A stretch of DNA of 64,000 bases, from assembly GCA_008931825.1 (NCBI GenBank), contig QXVZ01020046.1, forward strand, positions 66,527-130,526, read 5' to 3'. The translations under genes were made by a program, and so were the position numbers. The DNA is from Phallusia fumigata (Eukaryota > Chordata > Ascidiacea > Phlebobranchia > Ascidiidae). Below, piece by piece: positions 25,578 through 36,800 of this stretch (the stretch's first letter is position 1; each line of letters opens with the position of its first letter). A model generated the notes under the pieces. The model saw only the letters and a program-made list of their open reading frames with translations, ran no database searches and had not been told where the DNA came from.

Positions 25578-28500
25578 TCAAACCCCAAACAGTTTAAATT
25601 TGAACTTTTTCTTTGTAACTATCGCAGCAAAAACATAAATAAACAATACTAAGAGCATTGCCGTAAACGTAAATGCTGCAACATACACGAAGTTGACATT
25701 TTCTTCCAAGGTCTCTTTTACTTGTACATCTACAGTTAAAAACATAATTTACAATTAGCAAGTCTGTTACCATTCAAATAACGGTTATCAACAACTTTCA
25801 ATCACGCTGGTTTGATTTTTGACAGATACAATGCTAGTATAAAAAGTTATTAACTCCCACTGTACAGCGCGTATATTACTAAAGTCAAAACTTATTTAGG
25901 AACGCTGGCATGTTTGGGCGCCCGTTATACCACCAATGAAGCCTTGGTACCTAAGGGTCTGGAAGGAACGGCGTCCAATACAATAGTAGAGTATATTTAC
26001 CATCGCTATCGTATCTCTCTGTTTTTGCCAAATGGATTGGTCCGATAGTAAGACGTTGAGAATCGCCTTCTCCCGTGACTCGCCTCTTTCTCGTGACGCA
26101 AACCTAAGAAATCGTAGCGAATACCATTTTACCTACTGTGGCAAATGGATAAGTCATTTGTTGTCATTTTTTTCGAGAAACCGATACCTACTTTGCCAGG
26201 ACAAATCCCAGTAGAGTTTTGACAGACGCTAATGTCGCAGTGAACAAAGATGGATTGCTCACTGTCAGTAAAGTTGGTCCACACAAAAGTGTTAAACTTG
26301 AACGCAGCATAACGTGCTTCGTAGTTTCGTAAGATCTCCTTCGCATCAGAAGACTCACTGCCGCTAGGAGGAGCCTTGCACCTGTAAATAAGGCAACTCC
26401 AAGCATCGACCCTATGAGAGCACTTGGCTACATGGTCTGGAGCGCTTGACCTGCCCCTCCCACAAAAAAAGTAATTGGGGGATTTGTACCGCTTTCTAAC
26501 CCCTCAAAATACCATGCGGAAGACACAATTCCATTTCTTCCCCGACGGGTGCTCGCAGAATATTAAGTTAACAAAATCGACGGGTTTCGCTCCACTGCTG
26601 AGGAACGATGTCTGTGGGTAAAAAAGGAATAAGACCCAACAGTCTGCGTTATTACTCCAAATGGATGCATGCCTTCGTAACTGCCCTTCATTCAAAGAGG
26701 GTAGAATTGTTTAAAAGGTATCCATTATCTATATGTGGATTAGGATACACAATTGCTTTTTACGGATAATTTACTTGTTCTCAAATCACTATTCTGCGAC
26801 TATGGTTTGTCTTACCCGCCGTCGATAATCAGGTAGGAAGGTGCAGCGTTTGGACTCTCACTCTGAGTTGCCCAGCAATCATCCAACTAAAATAATATAA
26901 ATGTGATTTGGCGATTTAATTGGCGATTTAGCCCAGCAATCATCCACTAAAATAATTACAAAATTCTTTTTAGCGTAAATCAATGCTTGTGTCTAAAGTG
27001 GGCAGTGGGGTTAAAATAAAATCCAAGCAGTGTCTATAAATTTTGTGTCCCAAAGAGTATTGGTGTGTAGGGGGCAATTTCATTTTGGAGGTTATTGTAC
27101 TTGTATTGTTTAAATACCTGAACTATGTAGTCATCATTTTGCGATGGAATGTCATCAAGAGTGACTTTGGCAAAAATGCAATCAGGGACAATCACTTGCG
27201 AATTTTCGACCAAAGCAGTGTTGAATCCACTGTCGTTGTAGAGATTAAGAGATATTTCAAACTTTCCGGAAACCGGATCACTACCTTGTCCAATTTCCCT
27301 TCAAACAAACGAACATTACTTATTGTACACGTTAAACCAACTAGCCTACAATCTCGCTGCTCGAAGAGCGCGAAATAAAAAATAAACTATAAACTACAGG
27401 TCAGACTTCTGCAGCTGAAAAATGCAACAACTTTTGTGTCAAGATTAAAAAAAAGTCAGCAACATGATAAACCGACTGTATTTGGGGATTAATGACGACA
27501 GAATGGAGTGCATATGAGTCGTTGAAGTCGCAAGTGATGGCCAAGCTGTAAGATACGTAACGTTGAATCGATTGAGATATATCCATTGCTTTAAAGTTCC
27601 AGATGGTAAACTGGATGTTTAAACTGCTTCCGTCTCCCTGGTTGAACAAAAAAGTAAGTGTTCAACATAATAAACCTGTTGAAAGATCAAGTATAGTTAT
27701 GTTGCTATTTTCCCAAACTAATACACTACTATACCGCAGTAACGCAGTACATTTATATGGCATTATGTCTCGTAGTAAAGTTTACAAATCACCTCTATAT
27801 TTGAAACTGCTTCAATGATTTCAATGATGTTGGGACTATGCAAGCCACGGTGCACATCATGATACTACTTTTGTCGCTATTGCCCGGGATTAAAAGCAGT
27901 TAAGGGTATTTTATACTCACTGTGTACGTTGCTTCACATTGCGTGAGGTTGAAGGTAAAACTCGGTGAATCGCCGTCGGCTTTACAAGCATTGGGCACGT
28001 TGTTAAGGTCGTTCTGTCGGGTCGTTGATATGTAGAGCACGTCAGCATTTTCATAAGTGATGTTTGCCAGGTCGTTAGTACCCAAACTGCAAGTGAGTAC
28101 AAATATATCCACAACTGCGTTGTCGTTTAGATGCTTTTGCATTCATACCTATTAATCAGTTATTGCAGTTTAAAATATCCGTAGTTAAATGTGCTAAAGG
28201 ATTCGACGTGCCAACATGCAATATTGTGATACAAAAAGGTTTCGGGCAAAAAAAGCAAAATAAAATTATATATTTGTTTTCATACAAATATTTGTTTAAA
28301 TTAGTTTTGTCTAGGGGTAATATTCCATACAATGCACTCACTCTATTTTGATTTCTTCCTGACAAGAAACGTCTGAATGTTCGGGTGGTTCTGAAATGTT
28401 TTGGTGAAGTATGTGTGCAGCGAAATATTGGAAAAATGATAGGTTCTCAACTTACCTTCGGATATGTTGACAATAAAGCCTTCTTGCTGATTCGCTGGAT

Positions 28501-30355
28501 CCGATGTTGTAACTATACGAAAACTTTTGCCTTCGGTTACAAATTGAAACCGATCCCGTCGATCAGTAGTTTTTAGTCTTGGTGAGTCGTTGTCGTCTGG
28601 AATGATCTAATAATGCAATTTGCCCTTTTAAATTGGCTTGGAGGATTTCAGGTTCCAACCACGAACAGTTCTTTACCACAGCGTATTTGATAAATTTCTA
28701 ACCAATCTCCACATGTCGTTATGTTTTTTTTAAAACCTACAAGCATACGGACCCACCACTTACATAGAGAAAGTCCAAATCCTCTTCGTAATTAAAAGCG
28801 CTAAAGTCAAAAACGAACTTTCTGCGTTGTGGACCTGTATATTCCCAAATGCAAACGGTATTAGCTGAGTAGTGCATGGGGTGGTCTTTCGATGTCGTCC
28901 GTGAGGGCAGACTGTCGATAGAGCTTCTTTCACAGCGATTTGGAAAGTCTGCAATATATGAAACTAGCGAATTAATGCCGGGCGTCGTGCTGTGCCAATA
29001 TATGCAATAAAAATAATAATATAGGTAAGAAAGTGTATACAGCAAAAACCGATCATTAAAACACGGCATGTTCGTAGTTACATTGATTTGCTTGAAGTAT
29101 GATATATCCCGTATTTTCCAGTACGCAGCTGATGAAGATCTGGGAAGTGTTGTACAGCACTGGACCGATCTGGTACTTATCGATGCGGCCAAACAGTTTC
29201 CCAGACACGTTGGTACCCTCGTGCACCTGGGAAATTAACAAGGTCAAAATTCGTCGGCCACAAAACACAAAAGTGACATTTATTTTTCCGCCAGGTAACT
29301 CGGAGTAATTTTCCGTTGAGTTAAGTTTATATTGCTTGGTGAAAGCAACATACCGACACAGTAGCAGTAATTCGATCACCAGGCCGAAAATAGCTGCGCA
29401 ACGAAGTTATGAGGCACAAAAATGTGAAGGGCACAATTGTTGGATCAAGGTTGAACGCGCTGCAGCTACACTGTATTTTAGTAAAGAATAGCCGGTATAG
29501 TTAGTTAGGCTAGAATACAAGCACCTCTTTAAAAATAAAATTAATTTCAATAAAATTTTGCCTACAGAACATAATATAAAATTAAGTAAGTTAGTGAGGT
29601 TGCACTCTTCAAAAATCCAATTCTTAAATTGTTTTCCTAGATAACGTTTGTGGGTCTCGATCAATTCCTAAAACTCTTTCAGTCTTTAATCAGACCTTGT
29701 TTAACAAAACCCAAATTACCTCGCAGTAGTCACCTTCGGAAACAATTGAGGGTTTCAATTGAAAATACAAGTCTGATGCTACGGTGGCCCTGAATTTCCA
29801 CTCATAGGTCGTGCAGTTACTGTCAGCAGATTGAAAACTAAAAACAGTATTAACAGTATCCCCCTCGCAGATCTGTCCCTCGCCTGAAACAAGATGACAA
29901 TTGTTATAACATACAGTTGTTTTGATATTTTGTCTTGTGCGCGTAATGTTTCGTGCTCAGTAAAGTCACAATATTCGTGCATGTGGATTGGAATTGCCTG
30001 CAACGCAACCAGCACAAAATCAGTGGCGTGGTTAAGGCATACAATTTTAAGGCCAGAAACAGGAAAGATTGTCAAACTTGTTTTACCTGTGTGTGTCAAA
30101 AAGGAGAGAGGTGCGTTTAGCTTTTATAGCTGGGTAAAAAAATCCATAGCCGTACACGGTCACACTAAAGCAGTCGCCAAGCCGATGGCGCGCAACGTCA
30201 AACAGAGTGAAATGCACCCCAAAAAGTTGATTGAAATTAAATGCACAGCAGCTGCGGTTAAGGATAACCACCTAAAGTAACTATATCAACTACCAAGCAT
30301 ACTTACATTGTCCTGTTTGCATAAGTCCAAGTACAACGAAAAACCATCGGTACAT
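25578..30355 (-). CDS. CUB and zona-pellucida domain membrane protein, paralogue 1
   Basis: Thirteen exons (minus): 30355-30307, 29883-29720, 29226-29082, 28948-28764, 28606-28456, 28390-28342, 28086-27921, 27637-27477, 27298-27118, 26886-26816, 26381-26192, 26103-26001, 25729-25578; 588 aa, or 592 from an in-frame ATG at 30367. Order: signal peptide (MYRWFFVVLGLM), an N-terminal ~100-aa Cys-containing region, a CUB domain (CERSS... VCIWEY... FVFDFSAFNYEEDLDFLY... GFIVNI), a ZP domain (VSCQEE, LTQCEATY, ITCDFN, DDCWATQ, GCKAPPS, VHCDISVC), a furin-type RKRR site followed by a hydrophobic GPIHLAK patch, and one TM helix with a short basic tail. ZP domains polymerise into extracellular filaments after cleavage at such a site. 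All exon lengths but the last equal those of the plus-strand paralogue at 33866-40507. One ZP cysteine (NCAAF in the paralogue) is Tyr here, and a new one appears in VPDCIF. Confidence 0.9.
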
Positions 30356-30367
30356 CACGATTTGCAT

Positions 30368-31855
30368 CTTTTCAGGCACGAACGTTTAGCGTTTTGTTGA
30401 ATCCAACGGCTCGTGATCGCCATACGTTGATTGCTTAACAGCAAACATGTATGAATAGAATCTGTACATGGATTTGTGTGGGACAATGCTCGTCGATCGT
30501 CATTTCCGTTTGCTTAAGCCGATGTGCTTTGTAGGTGTCGAGCGATAGGAGGTTGGTTAGTACACCAGATTGCGATCTGATAACGCTTCAATGGCCTCAA
30601 GTGCACACATACTGCTCAGAAGAAAACCTTTAAGTAAACTTGTTGTGTCATTTAAAAAAATTTACACATCGTGAACGACTCAAATCCTATTGAAAAATTC
30701 CGGTTTTTGTGTAAAATGACGCGCTCAACCTTTGCTTTATCTACTTTATTTTGTGACTAAGCGTATAATAGGCTGTACATAACATTAAAGACGTTTTATA
30801 CCACACCAGACACATCTATGGTGCCATGTGCGTCGGGTATGCGTAAAGCTTAAACTTGTTTACGTGTTTGGTTTCTCTCGTGTTGGCAATCTGTTCCGCT
30901 ACTTAAACGTGTTACTGTCACGAATCAGTTTTTGCTCTGTTCTCTTAAGTAGGTCTCAACTAGCAATTACCATAGAAACTAAACAGCGTATGAAAGAAAA
31001 TATTATGCACCAGCTACATTTCGCGAACAGTAATGCTTCAACCCAAATCTGCTTTTTCATTTCACGTTTTTGGAAACACAAAGCTTAGAAAAAAAGCTAT
31101 GTTGAACCAGTTTTTGTCTTTGAAGACACGTTTACATTGTAAACCTCGATTAATCTCAAATGGTAAATTTCAAATGTTAATTATAATTCGGGACTTTGGC
31201 ATTTCGCATTTGCCATCTTGGCATTCGGGTCGCTGCGAATTTTTCACCGAGCGCTATTGCCTTTGCTCATTCCGGTTTGTTGTTAGCATGAAGAGTGGGT
31301 AGTTTGTGTGAATGTACATGTCAAAATATTGCTATGGTACTTGGCCATATACAGCTTTGTAACAAAGCAATTAATTATCGAATAAATTTATCTTTTTCTT
31401 TAAACGTAACTGTGAGTGATATATACAGGGTTTTACTTTGTATGATCAAGGTCAATAGGAGGTATCAAAGATAAATTCTACATGCGTCGATTTTCGGAAA
31501 ATAATTTAACGTCAAGTCAAACGATAAACAGGCATTGGCCTCTGGACCTTCATACGTTCAAAATTCGGGCTTGTTCTTGTTTTTTACCTCAAGCAAAATC
31601 CTTTTAGTTTTCCAGTTAGCACTCTGTGAAATGCGTATAAATTGCAGATCTTGAAACCCACATGCAAAAAGACGAGAAAACCATTGTCGAATCTTTTGTA
31701 TTACCGATCTGTTTTTAAAGCTTAGGTCTACTATTCACGGTTTTCAATAGTCTCAAGATACAAGCCAGTACTTGTGAGTAAAACATTTTCGACGTTTCGA
31801 CAAACGCTGTTGTCATCATTGTTTTTAGAGCGTTACAAACTATTAACAGCATATC
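30368..31855. other. Intergenic stretch between CUB-ZP paralogue 1 and the FGFR-like gene
   Basis: No supported exon. It contains one arm (31779-31806) of the dispersed inverted-repeat family seen at 11139-11217. Open frames at 30.8-31.3 kb look random. Confidence 0.4.
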
Positions 31856-32791
31856 TTAACGCACACGCAGGTAGAAAAATACAATAAACATACCAAGGGA
31901 CACTGCAAGGACTGCTCCAAGTGCACAAAACACAGCTAATTTTGGTACACCCGGTTCAGACAGCCTCAGTTCAGGTTCCTCGATAACGGTCAACCACGCA
32001 CTTAAATGCGAAAGACCAATCACGTTGCCGGCCAGACAAGTGTAGATACCAGAATCATCAAAGGTCACATTCTTCAAAGTGAAGCTTTGCCATTCAGATC
32101 CAGAATTACCCCTTGCAAATGTTTTCCGCACTTTCAAAAAGGGCGTGTTAGTCTCCTGGTTAACTTTGCTGCCATTCACTTCAACGTGCTTAAGCCACTG
32201 GACATGTGTACCAGACCCACTGTATACTCTGAACTTAAATTCGACGTCTTCTCCAGGATGAGCAGTTTTGTTTATGGGAGCCTGTAACTGAAGTATCGGA
32301 CGATGTGCAGTTCCTTCTTTAACACGCAGGTGGTGTGTAAAGTTCACCGAGCCGAATTGGTTGTGAACAACGCAGAGGTAAGATCCTTCATCAAATTTGA
32401 CCAATGAAGTGAGAGTCAAGACTTGGTTATTGCGTCGAAATTTGTAGCCACCAACTCTTTGGAACTTTTTGACAGGAACTTTGTTTTTATACCAGTCAAC
32501 TTGCAATGGTTTTTCTCCGTCGGCGATGCATTTCAATTTTACCGTGTTTCCTTCAGTCTTTACGTAAACTGCGTCCCGCATCTTTTTTACATTTTTCCAA
32601 AACGAAGCAGTCCCCGCAGGCAATGTTCCCTTTTGCGGACTGTTAACTTCACTGTTCGATGTAACCAGATTTATTCTGGCCTCAACTGAAACATTTCGAG
32701 CTTTCACAGAAGGAATTGACAAAGCAGTGTAAGTCGAAACAACAAGTTTATGGGTAATTGCAATAAACAGCAAAACTCGAATGCAACGCAT
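31856..32791 (-). CDS. Kinase-less FGF receptor-like transmembrane protein (two Ig domains)
   Basis: One open exon of 311 aa, ATG 32791, stop TAA. Signal peptide about residues 1-22; a linker ending in SFWKNVKKM, the FGFR block just before Ig D2; Ig D2 with C88-C140 and RVGGYKFR; HRPILQ and PINKT as at the D2-D3 junction of FGFRs; Ig D3 with HVQWLKHVEVNGSK and YTCLAGNVIGLSHLSAWLTV; a TM helix about 283-306; then only YLRVR and stop. These blocks match FGFR D2-D3 closely. There is no D1, no acid box I can see and no kinase domain, as in FGFRL1-type decoys. D3 has Phe187 where the first disulphide Cys is expected, although C252 remains. FGFR ectodomains are normally split over several exons, so the lack of introns suggests retroposition or intron loss. 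FGF binding or decoy function is inferred. Confidence 0.85.
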   Translation of the reverse strand: MRCIRVLLFIAITHKLVVSTYTALSIPSVKARNVSVEARINLVTSNSEVNSPQKGTLPAGTASFWKNVKKMRDAVYVKTEGNTVKLKCIADGEKPLQVDWYKNKVPVKKFQRVGGYKFRRNNQVLTLTSLVKFDEGSYLCVVHNQFGSVNFTHHLRVKEGTAHRPILQLQAPINKTAHPGEDVEFKFRVYSGSGTHVQWLKHVEVNGSKVNQETNTPFLKVRKTFARGNSGSEWQSFTLKNVTFDDSGIYTCLAGNVIGLSHLSAWLTVIEEPELRLSEPGVPKLAVFCALGAVLAVSLGMFIVFFYLRVR

Positions 32792-33675
32792 TTTAAAAAA
32801 AATCTCAAATAAAACAAACAGCCCACAGTTATCAATGCTTTTCCTACCGCAAATGGATCCATAAGCTCAGGCGTCCAACCGAATCAAGCAACCGCCGTGA
32901 GAAAAAAATAGGAGTTGTTAGAAGTGAAACCGCAACTATCAGTGGGATGTTGTAGCAGTAGATAAGTTTCTGCCACAAACAGGAGTGGTTTATCCTGTGA
33001 AATCTTCCGAAAGGAACTGAGAAGGAGCGCCCACTGGTGTGACAGGGTAATTATGCCGATTTACGATACGCTGTTTTCACCAACCTTTAACGGGTTGCTG
33101 CAGAAATGCCAAAACTGTTTTATGAAAAACAAAAAAACTGTCAATTATTAAAAAATTCCGAAATGTGGAAAGACCAAAAGTTAGTTGATAAATTTACCGA
33201 TTTTTTGGTCACAAAAATTCGTGGCAAGCTATAGTGTATATTTTCGTTTATTGCGCATGCGCAAAAAACACAGCAAAAATAGCTAAAATGAAAGAAAAAA
33301 TCACACAAGTAACACCCAAGCACAAAGGTTGGCGACAGTAATGCAAGAAACAGTAGCTCTTCGGAAGATGAGGTTTCCATTTGTATCGACCAATAAATCA
33401 CAATGTATAAAACATGCTATTTCAACATCTTTACGTTTGAAATCGCACAATGGCAAAGTGGAAGTCAGGCATATTTGGGTAAGTTGAAACACAGAAAAAC
33501 GATAACCCTCCACCATTCTTAACATTGCAAACATATACTCATGCGTATTCAGTTAACAGCTACGTGAGCTATATCATTACCTTTGTTAGACAACCACGCG
33601 CTCGAAACCGGTAATGGAAGCACTCTGGTTCTTGGAAGCCCAAACGGAAATGACAGTTGACGATCATTGTTTCAT
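32792..33675. other. Intergenic stretch between FGFR-like and CUB-ZP paralogue 2
   Basis: This stretch lies between two divergently transcribed genes and so should contain both promoters. No exon, RNA gene or repeat was recognised. Confidence 0.35.
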
Positions 33676-33773
33676 ACGAAGCTTTGTACTGTTGTACATT
33701 TGAGCGCGTACGAAGCTTTGTACTGTTGTACATTTGAGCGCGTACGAAGCTTTGTACTGTTGTACACTTGAGT
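33676..33773. repeat. 34-bp tandem repeat, about 2.9 copies, just upstream of CUB-ZP paralogue 2
   Basis: Units begin at 33676, 33710 and 33744, each starting ACGAAGCTTTGTACTGTTGT; the first two are near-identical and the third diverges at its end. The array ends about 90 bases before the ATG at 33866, so it lies in the promoter or 5' UTR. Each unit contains the palindrome-like core GTACTGTTGTAC. Confidence 0.85.
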
Positions 33774-33865
33774 TTGTTGTAACCTTAAGCAGCCAAGCCA
33801 CAACGATCAGTTGGATTCGAGACAACGCGGACAGTACGTTTCGAAAAAGTGAAGTCAAAGTCACC

Positions 33866-36800
33866 ATGTATCGATGGCTCATCATTTCGCTTGGACTAAT
33901 GCTGACTGGTCAAAGTAAGTCTGATTAAGAGCTCATAGTTAAGTAACGTAGATATTTACTTATTACAGTGTATTTTAGGAATTGTGTTTCTTAGCCAGTG
34001 GCCCTGGGGCAGTTTGTGCAAATGGGCCACGGAACTAAATAAAAATGTTATGATCCCGATAATCATCCGCAAGAAGTGGGAAACTGGTCGATTGTCTGTA
34101 AAAGAAAGTTTCCCACTGCAATGCATGTTGGAATAAATCATTACACCAGATCAAAAAAATGTATGTTCTCATAACAAGCTCTGCCTTGCCATGCGGAAAA
34201 GATGGGCGTCGAGATTTTTTTCAAAACATTATCTGAGCCGCGCGAAAAAAGTTTGAGAAACGCCTTTTTTGAATATTTAACTTAAATACAACTGTTTGCT
34301 TTTTACGGTTTTACAATACCGCTGCGTAGTAATTCTTAGTTCGCTGTTTTTTAGTGCCGGTAATATACTGTAAAGGATTTTTCCCACAGCTGTAGTTTCC
34401 TGCCGCTTGCGTATCAAAGAAGGAAATAAACTTGTCTACTCAAGCCTCTCCGCATTATATTTATCACGTTAGGCAAATTTATACAATTTTTTTGCCGTTT
34501 TTGCATTTTTGGAACTTGTTTCAGTAACGCGCGCCCCAACATCCCAGGTAGTTAATTTTTCGTTTTTTTCGTGCATCATATAAAATGGTAATCCTGATGA
34601 AAACTACATAAATAGAACGTCGAAACATCGGTATACACAAAAATATATTTGCCAGAAGAGCTTTCTCTCATTGTCTGTAAGTCTTAGAGTGGGATTTTTG
34701 GTGTGTTTAATTTGACTTGTCCTGGGTTTTCATTTTTACTTTTGACATCACCCTGTTTTTGTTAAAACTTGTTTATTAGCTTTTTGTTCTTGTGTATCAC
34801 TGTACATCGTTTACCACGCCTCAAATTGCTTTAATTTTGTTTAGCATTGTTGAAACTTAATCTCATACCAGGCGTATTTGGAATCATTATTTCGCTGGAA
34901 AATGTCACCCATAATCAAATAATTTGCATTGCATTTCGCCAAGGGTAACAGCGGATATTGCAACTAGTGTACTCTAGTTGCTTTGAGCGTTGCATAAGGA
35001 TAAATAGTATGCTGATGCTGCCAAAAGTGGTTGTGATATGCCATGTCTCAGTAGAAAGACACAAGCAACTGTGTGTAAACCAATGTCATGGGGCGAACAT
35101 GCACAACGTTAAACGAATTTTTTGTCTTTAAGTTGAGTAGGTAACAAAACATAATTCCCACTTCGTCACAGGCCAGGGACAGATTTGTGTGGAAGAAACA
35201 ACTACTTTATTTTTGGCTTCCAAGTCTATATCTGCTTTGTGCACTACCTATGAATGGAAGTTTAAAGCCACCCGAGCATCAAACTTGTTTGTACAGTGGT
35301 TATCTGCAGATTTAACGAAAGACGATCATTGCAAGGTAAATCATATTTGTGAAGCTCGGTTTGTAGAATTGCGATGTCTGTGGGCTTATTAGAAGACCAT
35401 ACATGTTTGATAACACCGAATAACAAATAGACACAAAAATATCGTTTTGATTTAACGTTTTCAAACGTATTTTAAGAAGTCGCTATGGCTCGATAAAAAA
35501 CCGTTCAAGTTTACAGGTGTACAGGGGTACAAATTCATCCGGTGAACTGATTGGCCGCATCGATCAATATCAGATCGGACCAGTGCTGTGCAGCTGTTCA
35601 AAAATCTTTGCTAGTTGTTATTTGGAAAATGCCGGAGCAGGTAGAATTCTGGCTCATGAATGTGAGTATCCGTAAATGGGAAAAATTATAGAACGTGAAC
35701 AAATTCTACGAATATGAGCTTCGAATCTTCTGTCTCCATGGTGGATTAACACCGGGGTTCTATTTAGCAGGCGGCTTTGTCACAAATTTTAAACCCTTTC
35801 TGACTACAAAAAAAAACGTGTTCTATAAATCTATTAATTTTGCGTCTTCACTTTAATTTTGTTTTAGTTTTTAGCTAAAATTTTGGTCATAGACTTTCCT
35901 TTCTAAAAACAAGACATGGAGTACGCCAGGTCCTACCAACACCAGGGTCAAAACGGACGACAAACCATTTTATCGCTTCCCACGTTGTATCCTTGAGTTC
36001 GGTTACTCAGTTTTTATAGCTTTGAAGTACGGTTTATAAAATCTGGTTATTACTTCCATTGTACTCATGTTTCATAGATTTTCCGGATCGCTGTGGAACA
36101 ACCATTATCGAAACTCTCGACGAAGAAATAACGTCAGCAGGACATCCAGCGGATTACGCGCCTGGTGCCATATGCATTTGGAATTACAATAGTCCTCATC
36201 GCAGGAAGTTCGTATTTGACTTTAGCAGCTTTGACTACGAAGACACATTCGATTTTTTGTATGTACGTTTCTGTGTGTTAAACAATGTTTAAAGATACGA
36301 GGCGACTGGGAACTGCCATTGCGAAACAAAGTTAAATGCGAACGTACCAAATGAAAAGGTTTGAAAATGATTTGGCAACGGTGACTTTAGGGGTATGGAC
36401 AAGAAATATCGGTAGACTGGTTTAAAAACTGATTACAGTCATGACACATGTAAAATTTTTGAAAGCACTGTTAGTTTGCAAAATCTTGAAGTGATCGTTT
36501 TAGCCTGCGGGCGCAAATTGTCATCAGGTAGACTAGAGCATTGCACATGTCACATAACTTTGGGCAAGCTGACAAAAAGACAAAATATCCATTTTGCAAT
36601 ATGTCTTTTAACTCTTTCCACCCCGGAGCATTTTCGCAAAACTGGCTCTAGAATCCGGAATTTTTAGGTAAAAACCCAATTTTTCACAGCCTCCCTTTTC
36701 GAAAATATTAAATTTCGGGCGGATACCAGCATCGCGAATGAAAGGGGAATCACCCGCCTTCCATCTAGGCTAGTTTCAGCTGCCTGTAAGCAGCTGAAGG

